From positions 49,670,210 to 49,734,209 of the forward strand of contig CM038047.1 in the NCBI GenBank assembly GCA_021397845.1: a stretch of DNA of 64,000 nt, read 5' to 3'. Numbering within the stretch: position 1 is the stretch's first letter; the number at the start of each line of letters is the position of its first letter. The DNA comes from Areca catechu. Its lineage: Eukaryota > Streptophyta > Magnoliopsida > Arecales > Arecaceae. Shown one piece after another: positions 23,566 to 33,979 of the stretch. The notes under the pieces are model-generated. The model did not search any database, was not told where the DNA came from, and saw nothing but the letters and a program-made list of their open reading frames with translations. The position numbers and the translations under genes are program-made.

Positions 23566-24160
23566 ATGGAGCAACCCACCTCCAAGAAGCAAGTGCAGCG
23601 ACTCACCGGCCGGATAGCCGCCCTGAGTCGATTTATCTCGAGGTCCGCTAACCGTTGCCGGCCCTTTTTTAAGGCGCTGAGGAAGATGAACGACTTTACC
23701 TGGACGAAGGAGTGCCAGGAGGCATTCGACGAGCTGAAGAGGACACTGGCGTCCCCGCCGCTGCTTTCCAGGCCCGAAGAAGGAGAGGAGCTCCTCCTGT
23801 ACCTGGCGGTCACCCCGGAGGCCATCAGTTCGGTCCTGGTTCGGACTGACGACAAGGGAATGCAAAGGTCGGTGTATTACATAAGCAAACTCCTCCGCGA
23901 TGTGGAGCTCAGGTATTCCCGGTCTGAGAAACTAATTTTTGCACTAATCGTGTCCGCTCAGCGTCTCAGAACTTATTTTCAAGCACACCCCATAGCTGTC
24001 CTGACGGATCAGCCGCTGAAAGCGGTGCTTAGCCGACCTGACACATCTGGGCGCCTGGCGAAGTGGACGCTCAAGCTCAGCGAGTTCGACATCACCTACA
24101 GGCCAAGGTCGGCCATGAAGGCACAGGTACTCGCTGATTTCTTGGTCGAGTGTGCAGGCC
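23566..24160 (+). pseudogene. Tat-B gypsy-type RNase H
   Basis: In the 468-codon frame 23566-24972, the first third holds the connection region (LTGRIAALSRFISRSANRC) and the usual gypsy RNase H blocks LLLYLAVTPEAISSVLVR, SVYYISKLLRDVELRYS, KLIFALIVSAQRLRTYFQ and VLTDQPLKAVL. In Ty3 elements this domain degrades RNA in hybrid intermediates; in Tat elements it is often partly degenerate, with the next domain thought to take over. This part of the frame is uninterrupted. Confidence 0.85.
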
Positions 24161-24204
24161 TGGGCAAGGGGGCGGAAGAGAGCCTTCAAGACCGGCAGCC
24201 GGGG

Positions 24205-24605
24205 CCAGGACCAGAGGAAGACATCTGGATCCTTCATGTAGACGGAGCCTCGAACTCCAGCGGGAGTGGAGCTGGACTCATCCTCGCCAACGGCGAAGGG
24301 GTAGTCGCCGAATGTACGCTCCGTTTTCAGTTCGCCGCCACTAATAATCAAGCGGAGTATGAAGCGCTCCTCGCGGGGCTGAGAGTGTCTCGCGAGTTGG
24401 GCGTGGCCAACCTCAAGGTCTTCACCGACTCGCAGCTGGTAGCCGGGCATATCTCGGGGGAGTACGGGGCGCAGGACCCCCAATTGGCGAAGTACCTGGA
24501 GCTTGTGAGAACGAGTGCGGTAGGATTTCGGTGTTTCAGTGTCTCCCATATACCTCGCGGGAAAAACGCTCGCACGGATGCACTCTCCCGCCTTGCAACC
24601 CTGCC
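24205..24605 (+). CDS. Tat-B second (archaeal-like) RNase H domain
   Basis: The same open frame continues with WILHVDGASNSSGSGAGLIL, NNQAEYEALLAGLRVSREL, LKVFTDSQLVAGHISGEY and HIPRGKNARTDALSRLA. These are the blocks of an archaeal-type RNase H with its four acidic residues: Asp (24241-24243), Glu in AEYEAL, Asp in FTDSQ and Asp in TDALSRL. A second RNase H between the gypsy RNase H and integrase is specific to the Tat lineage. This is the best preserved domain of the element; all four acidic residues remain. It could only be made as part of the broken polyprotein. Confidence 0.85.
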
Positions 24606-25932
24606 GGACTCGTCGTTGAGCCGCGCTTACATCGAGCACTTCAAGGCCCCGAGCTACGAGACACCCATGGAGGTCCAGCAAGTCAACCAAGAGCCTAGCT
24701 GGATGGATAAGTACATCGAGTACATCATCGATGGCACCCTGCCGGAGGACTGCGTGGCGGCTGGCCTCATCAAGAGGAAGGCCGCACGGTTCGTCTTAAT
24801 GGATGGGTTACTGTATCGGAGGTCCTACTCCTACCCGTTCCTCAAGTGTCTGAGACCCGCAGAGGCCGCACTCGTGCTCCTCGAGATCCACGAGGGTGTC
24901 TGTGGGAACCACGTGGGGGCAGGACATTGGCGTACAAGGCCCTCCGTCAAGGTTACTTCTGGGAGACAATGAAAGAAGACGCAGCTGACTTCGTGAAGAG
25001 GTGCGACCGGTGTCAGCGGCACGCCATGGTGCAACGTCAGCCCGCTGCTCCACTCTCCCAGCTTTCCCCGTCCCATGGCCGTTTGCTCAATGGAGCATGA
25101 ATCTCCTAGGACCTTTTCCCCGGCGTCCGGACAATGAAAATTTTTGATCGTAGCCATCGACTACTTCACGAAGTGGGTCGAGGCCGAACCCTTGGCCCGG
25201 ATCACGGAGGCAAACGTCACCAAGTTCCTCTGGAAGTCAATTATCTGCCGCTTTGGCCTACCGCACACTATTATCACCGACAACGGACGTCAATTCGATT
25301 GTCGAGAGTTCGAGGAGTTTTGCAGCGACCTCGGCATCCACCATTGTTTCACTTCGGTGGCGCATCCACAGATAAATGGAGAAGTCGAGGTAACGAATAG
25401 GACCATCTTGCAAGGCCTCCGGACAAGACTAGACCAAGCCAAGGGTAGGTGGGCGGAAGAGCTCTCGAGCGTCCTTTAGGCGTACCACACTATCTCAAGG
25501 ATGGCTATGGATGAGATCCCGTTCAACCTTGTCTTCGGAGCAGAAGTGGTTATCCCCGTTGAGCTCAGCCTACTGACCCTGCGCGTGGAGCAATACGACG
25601 AGACAGAGAACCCTGCCAGGATGATGCTAAACCTGGACCTCCTTGAAGAAACGAGGGACAGGGCTTGAGTTCGGATGGCTGCCTACCGGCAGCGAGTGGC
25701 CAGATACTACAACTCCAGAGTGCGACCGAAGTCCTTCCGCCCGGAAGATTTGGTGCTCCACCGCGCTGAAGCTTCCCAGCCTCGGGAGTGCGGGAAGCTC
25801 TTCCCAAACTGGGAAGGCCCTTATAGGGTGGCGGAGGCACTTCCTCACGGGGCGTACTACCTGGAGGAGCTAGGAGGATCCCGGTTCCCTCGGACCTGGA
25901 ATGCTTCAAACTTGAGGATGTATTACCAATAG
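24606..25932 (+). pseudogene. Tat-B integrase and pol C-terminus
   Basis: The frame reaches the zinc-binding start (EIHEGVCGNHVGAGHW) and shifts near 24920; the other frame continues YFWETMKEDAADFVKRCDRC (His-His-Cys-Cys). After another break at about 25100-25143, the core frame 25144-25479 gives VAIDYFTKWVEAEPLA, HTIITDNGRQFD and AHPQINGEVEVTNRTI, holding the catalytic Asp, Asp and Glu. TAG at 25477-25479 replaces Trp of Tat-D, and TGA near 25666 replaces an Arg codon. The tail ends NASNLRMYYQ with TAG at 25930-25932, matching Tat-D and Tat-C ends. Confidence 0.85.
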
Positions 25933-26069
25933 TGTAAGGCTCCTTGAACTTTAGCAATGAAATCTTTTTCATCAAATGCTTGCTTTCATCTTGTGAGGGC
26001 CACCCAGCTCTAAGTTCAGCGAGCATGGACACGGCGGAAGACCCGCGAAGGCGTGATGTCCCTCTCACA

Positions 26070-26510
26070 AGATCCCAGAGAACAGCTCGGCAAGCTGCGC
26101 AAGGCTCAGATACAGCCTGCGGCCCCGGGGTTCAGTCCGGAAGTCCCGGACTTCGGTCTGGAAGGCGGGGCAGAATCAAATTCGCCCATGCGATCCCGGA
26201 GAACAGCTCGACAAGCCGTGCAAGGCTCAGATACAGCCTGCGGCCCCGGGGTTCAGTCCGGAAGTCCCGGACTTCGATCGGGAAGGCGGGGCAGAATCAA
26301 ATTCGTCCACGCGATCCCGAAGAACAGCTCGGCAAGCCGTGCAAGGCTCAGATCCAGCCTGCGGCCCTGGGGTTCAGTCCGGAAGTCCCGGACTTCAGTC
26401 TGGAAGGTGGGGCAGAACTAAGTTCGCCCACGCAATTCCGGAGTTCAGCTTTGAATGCACTACGGGACTTAGTCCCAGTGGCTAGCGCCGGGGTTCAGTC
26501 CGGAAGATGA
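26070..26510. repeat. Tat-B 3' tandem array, 121-bp unit
   Basis: The word AACAGCTCG recurs at 26081, 26202 and 26323, a period of 121 bp, with about 3.6 copies. Units contain GGTTCAGTCCGGAAGTCCCGG and GGGGCAGAA. It lies between the end of pol and the end of the antisense gene. Tat-C and Tat-D have arrays in the same place with unrelated words. An A-rich run follows at 26510-26560. Confidence 0.9.
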
Positions 26511-26684
26511 ACAAAAAAAAAAAAAAGAAAAAAAGAGAAGAAAGAAAGAAAGAGAGACAGAAGGAACATTTTAATGAAAAGATAATTTCATTATGCTTAA
26601 AAGTTCAGTACATAAGAGGAGCCCCGACAGGCCGGGAGACCCCAAAGTAAGAAAACACAAAAGTAAAACAAAAGCGCCGTGGAG

Positions 26685-27350
26685 CTACTCCGGCGCAGCT
26701 GCATCCTCCTCGGGCTGGGGGACACTCTCTCCGCTGGCGCCGTCGATTGGAGGTTGCTCGAGAGTCGCTGCCTCGTCACCGGCTGCCATCGAAGCTCCTC
26801 CTGTGGGCTCCTGCCTCCTGCCGCCGAGGACGACCCCGCTGAGGTCGAGCTCGGGATAGGAGCCAACCTTCTCCCGGCATACCTGGAACCCCTTCAAGGA
26901 GTCCACGGCAGCCTCCCGCACCTCGGCGACGTACTCCTCGGAGGCCCGAAACCTCGGAACGGCCTCCTGCGCCTCCCTCTTGGACGCCTCCAGCAGCCCG
27001 TTGATGTAGGAGCTCTTCTCCTTGGCTGCGCTCAGCTCCTTCAGGACTTCTTCCACCCGGCGCTCCAGTGACCGGGACTGAGCCCTGAGGCGGGTCTTCT
27101 CCGCCGTGTCCTTCTCGTTGCGGCGCTGGTTCGAGATCCTCTCCTCCGACAGAGAGGTCTTGAGCTCCTTGACGCGCCCCTCGGCGCGGGCCAGGCCAGC
27201 TCGGAGAGCCTGGTTATTTCCTCGCAGCTCGACCCCTTTCTCCATGAGGTCCTTGACGTCAGCTGCGAGCTTGCCGAGCTTCTCCTCCTTCTCGGCGTCC
27301 TTGGCGTAGCCGGCGAGGAAGTTTCTCAGCAGCAGCACGTCCGTCCCAAT
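26685..27350 (-). pseudogene. Tat-B antisense gene, exon 3 (coiled coil)
   Basis: A 222-codon minus-strand frame, including its stop (26687-26685), begins after an acceptor (CTTTCGATGCAG, ending 27351). It is rich in Lys/Glu/Leu heptads (VKDLMEKGVELRGNNQALR, LERRVEEVLKELSAAKEK), then YPELDLSGVV, then a Glu/Pro/Ala-rich acidic tail ending EEDAAAPE. The phase joins exon 2 exactly. Tat-D (63996-63820) and Tat-C (near 42550-42725) have the same YPxxD...acidic tail layout. It probably mediates assembly with itself or a partner; function is unknown. This exon has no internal stop; the gene as a whole is broken. Confidence 0.75.
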
Positions 27351-27420
27351 CTGCATCGAAAGAAAAATGAAGTTAGAACAATCCAACTGGAACTTTAAGG
27401 AGTCGGAGCTCGGAACTTAT

Positions 27421-27941
27421 CGTAAAAAGCTGCGTGAGGATCCCGAGCAGCGCCTCGTTATAGTCCCGGCCACCCCTCAGGCGGCGATCCCGGGAGGTAC
27501 TAGCGAACTCCATGACTTTCTCCGCGAGGCCTTGATCGCGGATCACGGAGCATCGGTTGGTGAGACTCGGCGGCAGAATGGGCGCGTCGGCAGTAGGCAA
27601 GGCGGCCGTCCCTTCGCTAAGTGGTGCAGCCGTCGGTGGAGTTGCCGCCGCCCTGGTGGCCATCGTGGAAGTGGCTGGTGCAGCGGTTAGAGCAGGCGCC
27701 GCCCGAGGAGGTTCCAGCCCGCTCTCTTCTCCGGCCCTGTCGAGGTCGACGACAGGGACATCGAGCGCCCGGGCCCAAGGTGGCCTGGAGGCAGGAGCCG
27801 CCGCTCCAGGGCTAGTGATGGAGGTCGGCGCAGGCACCCGGCTCGCCTCAGTGCGAGCCCTCTTTGCCGGGGGTTCAGTCCCTTCGGCAGCATCCCTCTG
27901 CCCGATGCCCTCCATCAGGTTCTCCATGGAGAACTTCATAC
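27421..27941 (-). pseudogene. Tat-B antisense gene, exon 2
   Basis: The minus-strand frame begins after acceptor TTTTTTCTCAG (ending 27942). It encodes MKFSMENLMEGI, a basic stretch PPAKRARTEASR that looks like a nuclear localisation signal, a long Pro/Ala region, then VIRDQGLAEKVMEFASTSRD and YNEALLGILTQLF. The exon should end at 27421, where the donor reads ATAAGT instead of GTAAGT. With that junction its 521 nt join exons 1 and 3 in frame. If unspliced, the frame stops at 27373. Confidence 0.65.
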
Positions 27942-28030
27942 CTGAGAAAAAAGAGGTCAGTCAAGCCAGTTCAAAAGAAGGGGGATGCGAAGCAGAAAAA
28001 GAAATCAAGGGAGGGAGATCCAAGCCTCAC

Positions 28031-28886
28031 CCAGTTCCCGGATGGGACTGATCCCTGCCTCGAATAAGTTCTGCTATGAGAGCAGAACATCGAGGGCTGG
28101 GACCGCATCACTCAGCAGCTGTGAAAAGACCTCTTGGTCCGCTGGCTCGACCTGAGAGTTCCGGTTCGGAGACCGGTCTGGCTTGCTTCAGGCCCAGTCA
28201 ACATCTTCGACTGAGGCAAAAAAGAATTGATTCTTCCAGCCCTTGATCGACGAAGGGAGGTCGAACTTGAGGCACCTAGGCCGAGGTGAGATGTACCACC
28301 AGTCATCATCGGTGGAGTAGCGCTTTAGGGTGAAGAGAGCCCTGAAGAGGGAGAAACGGGCAACAAATCCGTGGAAGTGGCAGAAGACGATGAAGGCAAA
28401 TATGACCCGGATGGCATTAGGAGCCAACTAGGCCGGGACCAGACGGTAATGACTGAGAAAAGAGAGGAAAAAGGGGTGAAGGAGAAATCGAAGACCCCCG
28501 AGGAGGAAGTTCTCGTAGAAGGCGATTCTCCCGGGGCTGCTCGAGGTCACTCGATCTTCAGGCCGCGGGAGGGAAAGACGAGTCGAATCCGGGATTCCAT
28601 AGACATCCCGGAGCAGAGAAAGGTCGTCCTCGGTCATCGTTGAGGCATGACCGGAGGGGCCAGAGGGAGAGGTCACCGGAGGAGGAAGAGAAGAAATGGG
28701 ACGAGCAGAAACTATGGGGGGAGACCTAGGATCCCTAGGGACGCCTATGGTCACAGCCCCAGGCTAGAGCTGCCTACGGACCTTGTCCGGGATCTCTTCC
28801 CCTTCTGAGGAAGAAGGCGATGGAGTCCTCGGCCGGGAAGGACCGGCCTCGTGCGGGTTGGAGGAGACATAGTGGCGACGTGCCAT
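28031..28886 (-). pseudogene. Tat-B antisense gene, exon 1 (Transposase_28-like)
   Basis: ATG at 28886-28884 (MARRHYVSSNPHEAG) opens a minus-strand frame of 856 nt ending at donor GTGAGG (28030). It encodes YGIPDSTRLSLPRPEDRV, FYENFLLGGLRFLLHPFF, LFRALFTLKRYSTDDDWWY and LPSSIKGWKNQFFF, the order seen in the Pfam family 'Putative gypsy type transposon'. In-frame stops sit at 28766-28764, 28430-28428, 28190-28188 and 28076-28074. Phase with exon 2 (89-nt intron 28030-27942) is correct. The domain's role is not known; despite the name it has no shown transposase activity. Confidence 0.75.
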
Positions 28887-29391
28887 GAAGGAAGAAGAAG
28901 AAGCGAAAAACTGACACGAGGGGTCAGAGATGGAGGAAGAGGAGAAGGAGGATGCAGTTACTCACCGAAATATTTTGTGCAAGAGGAATGGCAATCCCGG
29001 GAAGGTGAAGGAAAACCATTGCAACTGCCGGCGGAGTGCGAGAAAGTGGAGGGACTTCATTTCCGGAAAGTCCCCCTCCTTTTCAAACTCAATTGACAGC
29101 AGCCGTACGCCTCTTTCCGTTTTGGGCCACCAGATAGCTGCCGCATGGACGAACACCCGACATCGACGCTTCGGTTCGATGGAAATTGCCTCATTTTTGA
29201 AACGGCACATTAATGGCCCGTCAGACGCGCGCACGTGGCAGCCTCTCATAGGGTCTCGGGCGCAACAGAAGCGGCGACAGGGATCATGGCAATTATGGCA
29301 CGAGATTTTCGCCTTCTCCACGTCATCTCCGCATTAAATCCACACGTCTCGAGCCACGACACCTCGATGGAACGTGGGGATGGGGGGCAAC
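28887..29391 (+). other. Tat-B leader of antisense gene, and PPT
   Basis: This stretch of about 500 bp has no conserved frame. It holds the presumed promoter and 5' leader of the antisense gene (minus strand) and ends in the purine-rich GTGGGGATGGGGGGCAAC (about 29374-29391), the likely polypurine tract priming plus-strand synthesis, directly before the 3' LTR. Confidence 0.6.
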
Positions 29392-32223
29392 TGATATGGC
29401 TACATCGCTGACGTGGGGCGCGTGTCAGGTCCAGCTGGACACGGTCAGTATCACGTGGATTTTTTCTTTCAAAAGATCCCCCATTCGGGAAGAAGTGCTC
29501 CTGCTCCTTCGCCGGCTAGCGCCCGAAGACGGGTCCACCTCGGCCGTAGTCGAGTCCCTCTCTGCCGCTCCGCCAGGTGTCCACCTAGGAGGGGTCCACC
29601 TCGGCCGAAGCTGGCGGTCCCTCGCTCCCTCGCCCGGTGGCACCCCAAGACGGGTCCACCTCGGCCGAGGTTGAGCCGGGCCCTTCTGCTCCTTCGCCAG
29701 GTGGCACCTGAAGACGGGTCCGCCTTAGCCGAAGTCGAGCACCTCTCTGCCGCTCCGCCAGGTGTCCACCCAGGAGGGGTCCACCTCGGCCGAAGCTGGC
29801 GGTCCCTCGCTCCCTCATCAGGTGGCACCCCAAGAGGGGTTCACCTCGGTCGAGGTCGAGCCTGGCCCTTCTGCTCCTTCGCCAGGTGGCACCCGAAGAC
29901 GGGTCCACCTCGGCCGAAGTCGAGCCCTTCTTTGCCGCTCCGCCAGGTGTCCATCCAAGAGGGATCCACCTCGGCCGAAGCTGGCGGCCCCTCGCTCCCT
30001 CGCCAGGTGGCACCCCAAGACGGGTCCACCTCGGCCGAGGTCGAGCTGGGCCCTTCTACTCCTTCGCCAGGTGGCACCTGAAGACGGGTCCACCTCGGCC
30101 GAAGTCTAGCACCTCTCTGCCGCTCCGTCAGGTGTCCACCCAGGAGGGGTCCACCTCGGCCGAAGCTAGCGGCCCCTCGCTCCCTTGCTAGGCGGCACCC
30201 CAAGACGGGTCCACCTCGGTCGAGGTCGAGCCGGGCCCTTCTGCTCCTTCGCCAGGTGGCACCCGAAGACGGGTCCATCTCGGCCGAAGTCGAGCCCTTC
30301 TCTGCCGCTCTGCCAGGTGTCCACCCAGGAGGGGTCCACCTTGGCCGAAGCTGGCGGCCCCTCGCTCCCTCGCCAGGTGGCACCCCAAGACGGGTTCACC
30401 TCGGCCGAGGTCGAGCTGGGCCCTTCTGCTCCTTCGCCAGGTGGCACCTGAAGACGGGTCCACCTTGGTCAAAGTCGAGTACCTCTCTGCCGCTCCGCTA
30501 GGTATCCACCCAGGAGGGGTCCACCTCGGCCGAAGCTGGCAGCCCCTCGCTCCCTCACCAGGTGGCACCCCAAGATGGGTCCACCTCGGCCGAGGCCGAG
30601 CCGGGCCCTTCTGCTCCTCCGCCAGGTAGCTTCCAAAGACGGGTCCACCTCGGCCGAATTCGAGCACCTCTCTGCCGCTCCGTTAGGTGTCCACCCAGGA
30701 GGGGTCTATCTCGGTCGAAGCTGGTGGCCCCTCGCTCCCTCGCTAGGTGGCACCCCAAGACGGGTCCACCTCTGCCGAGGTCGAGCCGGGCCCTTCTGCT
30801 CCTTTGCTAGGTGGCACCCGAAGATGGGTCCACCTCGGCCGAAGTCGAGCCACTCTCTGCCGCTCCGCCATGTGGGGTCCACCTCGGCCGAAGCTAGCGG
30901 CCCCTCGCTCCCTCGCCAGGTGGCACCCCAAGACGGGTCCACCTTGGCCGATGTCGAGCCAGGCCCTTCTGCTCCTCCGCTAGGTGGCTTCCGAAGACGG
31001 GTCCATCTCGGTCAAAGTCGAGCCCCTCTCTGCCGCTCTGCCAGGTGTCCACCCAGGAGGGGTCCATCTCGGCCGAAGCTGGCGGCCCCTCGCTCCCTCG
31101 CCAGGTGGCTCCCCAAGACGGGTCCACTTCGGCCGAGGTCGAGCCGGGCCCTTCTGCTCTTCCGCCAGGTGGCTTCCGAAGACGGGTCCACCTCGGTCGA
31201 AGTCAAGCCTCTCTCTGCCACTCCGTCAGGTGTCCACCCAGGAGGGGTCCACCTCAGGCAAAGCTGTCGGCCCCTCGCTCCCTCGCCAGGTGGCACCCCA
31301 AGACGGGTCCACCTCGGCCGAGGTCGAGCCGGGCCCTGCTGCTCTTTCGCCAGGTGGCACCCGAGGACGGGTCCACCTCGGTCGAAGTCAAGCCTCTCTC
31401 TGCCACTCCGCCAGGTGGCGCCCCCTGACGGGTCCACCTCGGCCGAGGTCAGCCCTACTCTGCAAAGCCTCGGGGAGGCAGAGGCACGGGTTGCAAGGTC
31501 ACCACTAGAGCCGGCGCGCGCCGCGCCCCGTAGGAGGCGCCAGTACGGCCTGCAGTGACACACGAAACCTCGTTTACACCAGTCAGATGGGGCCCCGCAA
31601 CTGAGGAACGGAATCCTTGCGGACAGGAGCCTGAAACGGCTGGAAGCCCACCGTCAACGCCTCGAAAGGAGAGCTCCTGCACTCGGCCCAAAGCCTGGCC
31701 AGTCTTTTCCCCTTCGTGACACACGACGGACGAGGCGGTCTGGCCACTTAGCTCCTGGACCCGAAGAAGAAGGGGGAGGAGGACTAGAGGTCGGAGGGAG
31801 CCCCCTGAAAGGAAGGCGAGCTTGAGGCAGTTCGATGGTATAAAAGGGATGGTAAAAACGGGCGGACAGGTAAGTCGAAAAAGGGAGAAAACACCAAGAG
31901 AACGATCCTGGGAGGCCTCAAGGAGTCCTCAGGCGTGAGCTCGGTGAATCCAGCGCAGGAAGCCGGGCTTCAACTCCCCTCTTCCCCACACTTCTTTCAT
32001 TTACATCTCCTCTAAGCACGGGAATCCTTCGGGAACCCGCCTTAGGGGATCTGTTCCATCTTGCCACTCTCTAACTTGACCGTCGGAGTGCCCCTGCCGG
32101 AACCCCAGGCCAGGGTCTTTGACTTTGTTTTGCAGGTCCGGGAGCTTGGAGATCTCGAGGTGAGAGAGTCCGAGACTGGTGCCAGCTCAAGAGCTACAGG
32201 CTACCGCAGTGCGATTGGCAACA
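29392..32223 (+). repeat. Tat-B 3' LTR
   Basis: The 2832-bp LTR matches the 5' copy from TGATATGGC to GGCAACA. Its tandem array (29510-31470) has about one 185-bp unit fewer and one monomer shortened near 30870. The TATA box is at 31839-31845. It is followed by the target duplication ATTTG (32224-32228). Confidence 0.95.
29510..31470. repeat. 185-bp higher-order array in 3' U3
   Basis: The three-monomer unit is the same as in the 5' LTR. Near 30870 one monomer is collapsed (CCGCCATGTGGGGTCCACC), a local deletion not seen in the 5' array. The many overlapping frames on both strands come from the stop-free repeat. Confidence 0.95.
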
Positions 32224-32228
32224 ATTTG
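32224..32228. repeat. target-site duplication ATTTG (right of Tat-B)
   Basis: Exact copy of 17407-17411. It proves the two outer flanks were once joined. Confidence 0.95.
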
Positions 32229-33979
32229 CAATACATTGAGACAGTGGCATTCTTATAAGGGATGAGACCTGTCAAGATAGAAATATCCATTCATTTTGTG
32301 TTTTTCATCCAATGTAATTTATGTTTGCTTGTGGTTTGATGCTTGAAGTTAGTTGACCTTAATTGGTTTAATGGCATATAATTGTTATCAACTTCTAAGT
32401 TGTACTTTAAAAAAAAAATCTGAAAACCCTGATTCTTCTCTTTTTCTTTATTCAATATTTTTCAATTAATAGAGTTGAGATTTTGCAAAATATCGTGTGA
32501 ATATAGCAATTTAGAATCCCATGCTTCTATGGTTACATTGAATATGATTTTACATTTTTTACTTTTGTAAAATCATTATTTGCAATTTCAAAAGCAAAAA
32601 ATTAGAAGTACAGAATCACCACATATCATGATTTTGTAATACTTCCAAATGTACAGGCATTTGTAATGGCTGTAAATCATAATCAGTATGCTTTATTTAT
32701 CTTTATCAACACCGAAATACATGTTCGATATGACTTAGGATGTGATTCATATGATCTATTGATCTTGTCATTTAGGTATTTTTATTTAATCTCATTAGTT
32801 TCTGATTGTATATTCAGTAGAAATAACCTTGAATCGGAAGCTATGGCCTTTCAGAGAATCTGCTATCATATTTGTGCGACATGTTCCTCATGGGTGGGAC
32901 TTGGGCGGGACTGATAACAAGAGACGAGAGGTTGGTGAACCAGGAGGGAAAGGCAGGCCATTCTTCAATTTCAAGGCTTTGAACATGCTGGAAAGCACCT
33001 TTATTGGTACATTATGGTATCCAAAATAGTGAAAATTTGCAGGATCAATGACCTTCCTAATCCAGTTTGCTTCTCCATCTTCTTGCCTCACTGCTTCCTA
33101 ATCCCACTTCAGTGGGACATATGACAAGAAATTTAGATAGGCCCTAGAGTCTAAATATTCTTGTCCTAGCCATTCACAAAATTGGTCATCTTTCTGTACC
33201 AGAGCACGCCTGTTGGAAGAACATGGTGCAATATGGATCATATTCTTTGTAGTTGGCAATGTTGGTTACTCCATACATCCTTGGGTCCAATAAGTATGAT
33301 ATGGAAGTTCCATGAAAAACGTAAGACGCACCTTCATGAACATTGGTGAATGAAAAGAGCATCACTGATTGATGGAAAAAATAGCCCTATATAGGAACAA
33401 CTGGTCAACTCTTAAAAATTAATGTCAAAAGCATGGGTAATGCTCTTTTGGGTAATACTCATGGTTATTTGGTGTAACTCTAATTCTTCATCAAGTTATA
33501 GCTTGGTGTTTCTCATCCATGATCTTAATTTATATACTAGGCCTCCATCATAACTAAATTTTGTATGCCTTCTATTCCATTATTTGAAAGATAAGCTTTG
33601 ATCAGTTGCTAATCAGTTACTAGTTTTTTCCTTCTCATATCAGAGTGCTGGTGTCTCAAGATTTGTGATTTTCTGTTCAATAAAGTTAGCAAAATAGACA
33701 GATTAACGTTTCTTATTTTATTTTTTAAAAAGCATTAGCATATCTTGATAGCAATTCTATTTTTTAAAGCAATGCTGAGATGCCTTTTTTTTGTTTGTGT
33801 GTCATCTCATGTTTGCAAAAGTTCCTATGAGAAAACTGACTTAGGTTTGAACCTGGTGAGCTATTTTATCTATATGATGTATGAGGGAGTTCGCTATTTG
33901 AGATTAGTTCACCATTTAAGGTAAAACAGTGCAGGGTATTCTAATGATGTCTGTGTATGTCATTCTTTTGTTGTTGTAG
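32229..33979 (+). other. intronic sequence, nothing coding recognised
   Basis: AT-rich, T-tract-rich sequence in keeping with a plant intron, ending in the acceptor TTGTTGTTGTAG before exon 2. No repeat family or conserved frame was recognised. Confidence 0.5.

Larger units (their letters stand above)
17412..32223 (+). mobile_element. Tat-B: complete Tat-group Ty3/gypsy element
   Basis: The element is 14,812 bp long: 5' LTR 17412-20434, PBS 20435, gag-protease-RT-RNase H-second RNase H-integrase 20513-25932, tandem array 26070-26510, antisense gene 28886-26685, PPT about 29370-29391 and 3' LTR 29392-32223, flanked by ATTTG. The second RNase H before integrase is a hallmark of the Tat lineage. 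Structure is complete, but at least five stops and three frameshifts break the coding sequence, so it cannot make its own proteins as it stands. It lies in sense orientation inside the putative intron of the Ulp1-type gene. Confidence 0.95.
10084..33979 (+). other. putative 23.9-kb intron 1
   Basis: If exons 1 and 2 are joined, this intron runs from GTAGCA at 10084 to the acceptor TTGTTGTTGTAG ending at 33979. About 9 kb of it is AT-rich sequence (10084-17411 and 32229-33979) in which I found no conserved frame, only small repeats. The remaining 14.8 kb is the Tat-B element in the same orientation as the gene. Internal non-coding or alternative exons cannot be excluded. Confidence 0.45.

Noticed and set aside
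22740..24690. Minus-strand frames of 100-250 codons opposite Tat-B pol
   Set aside because: Mirror frames of the GC-rich pol coding sequence; the + strand shows the conserved RT and RNase H motifs.
26593..27690. + strand frames (88-130 codons) opposite the antisense gene
   Set aside because: Complementary shadows of the coiled-coil and proline-rich exons; the minus frame has coherent domains and splice sites.
29396..31558. Similar long frames in the 3' LTR, up to 327 codons
   Set aside because: Same array and same explanation.
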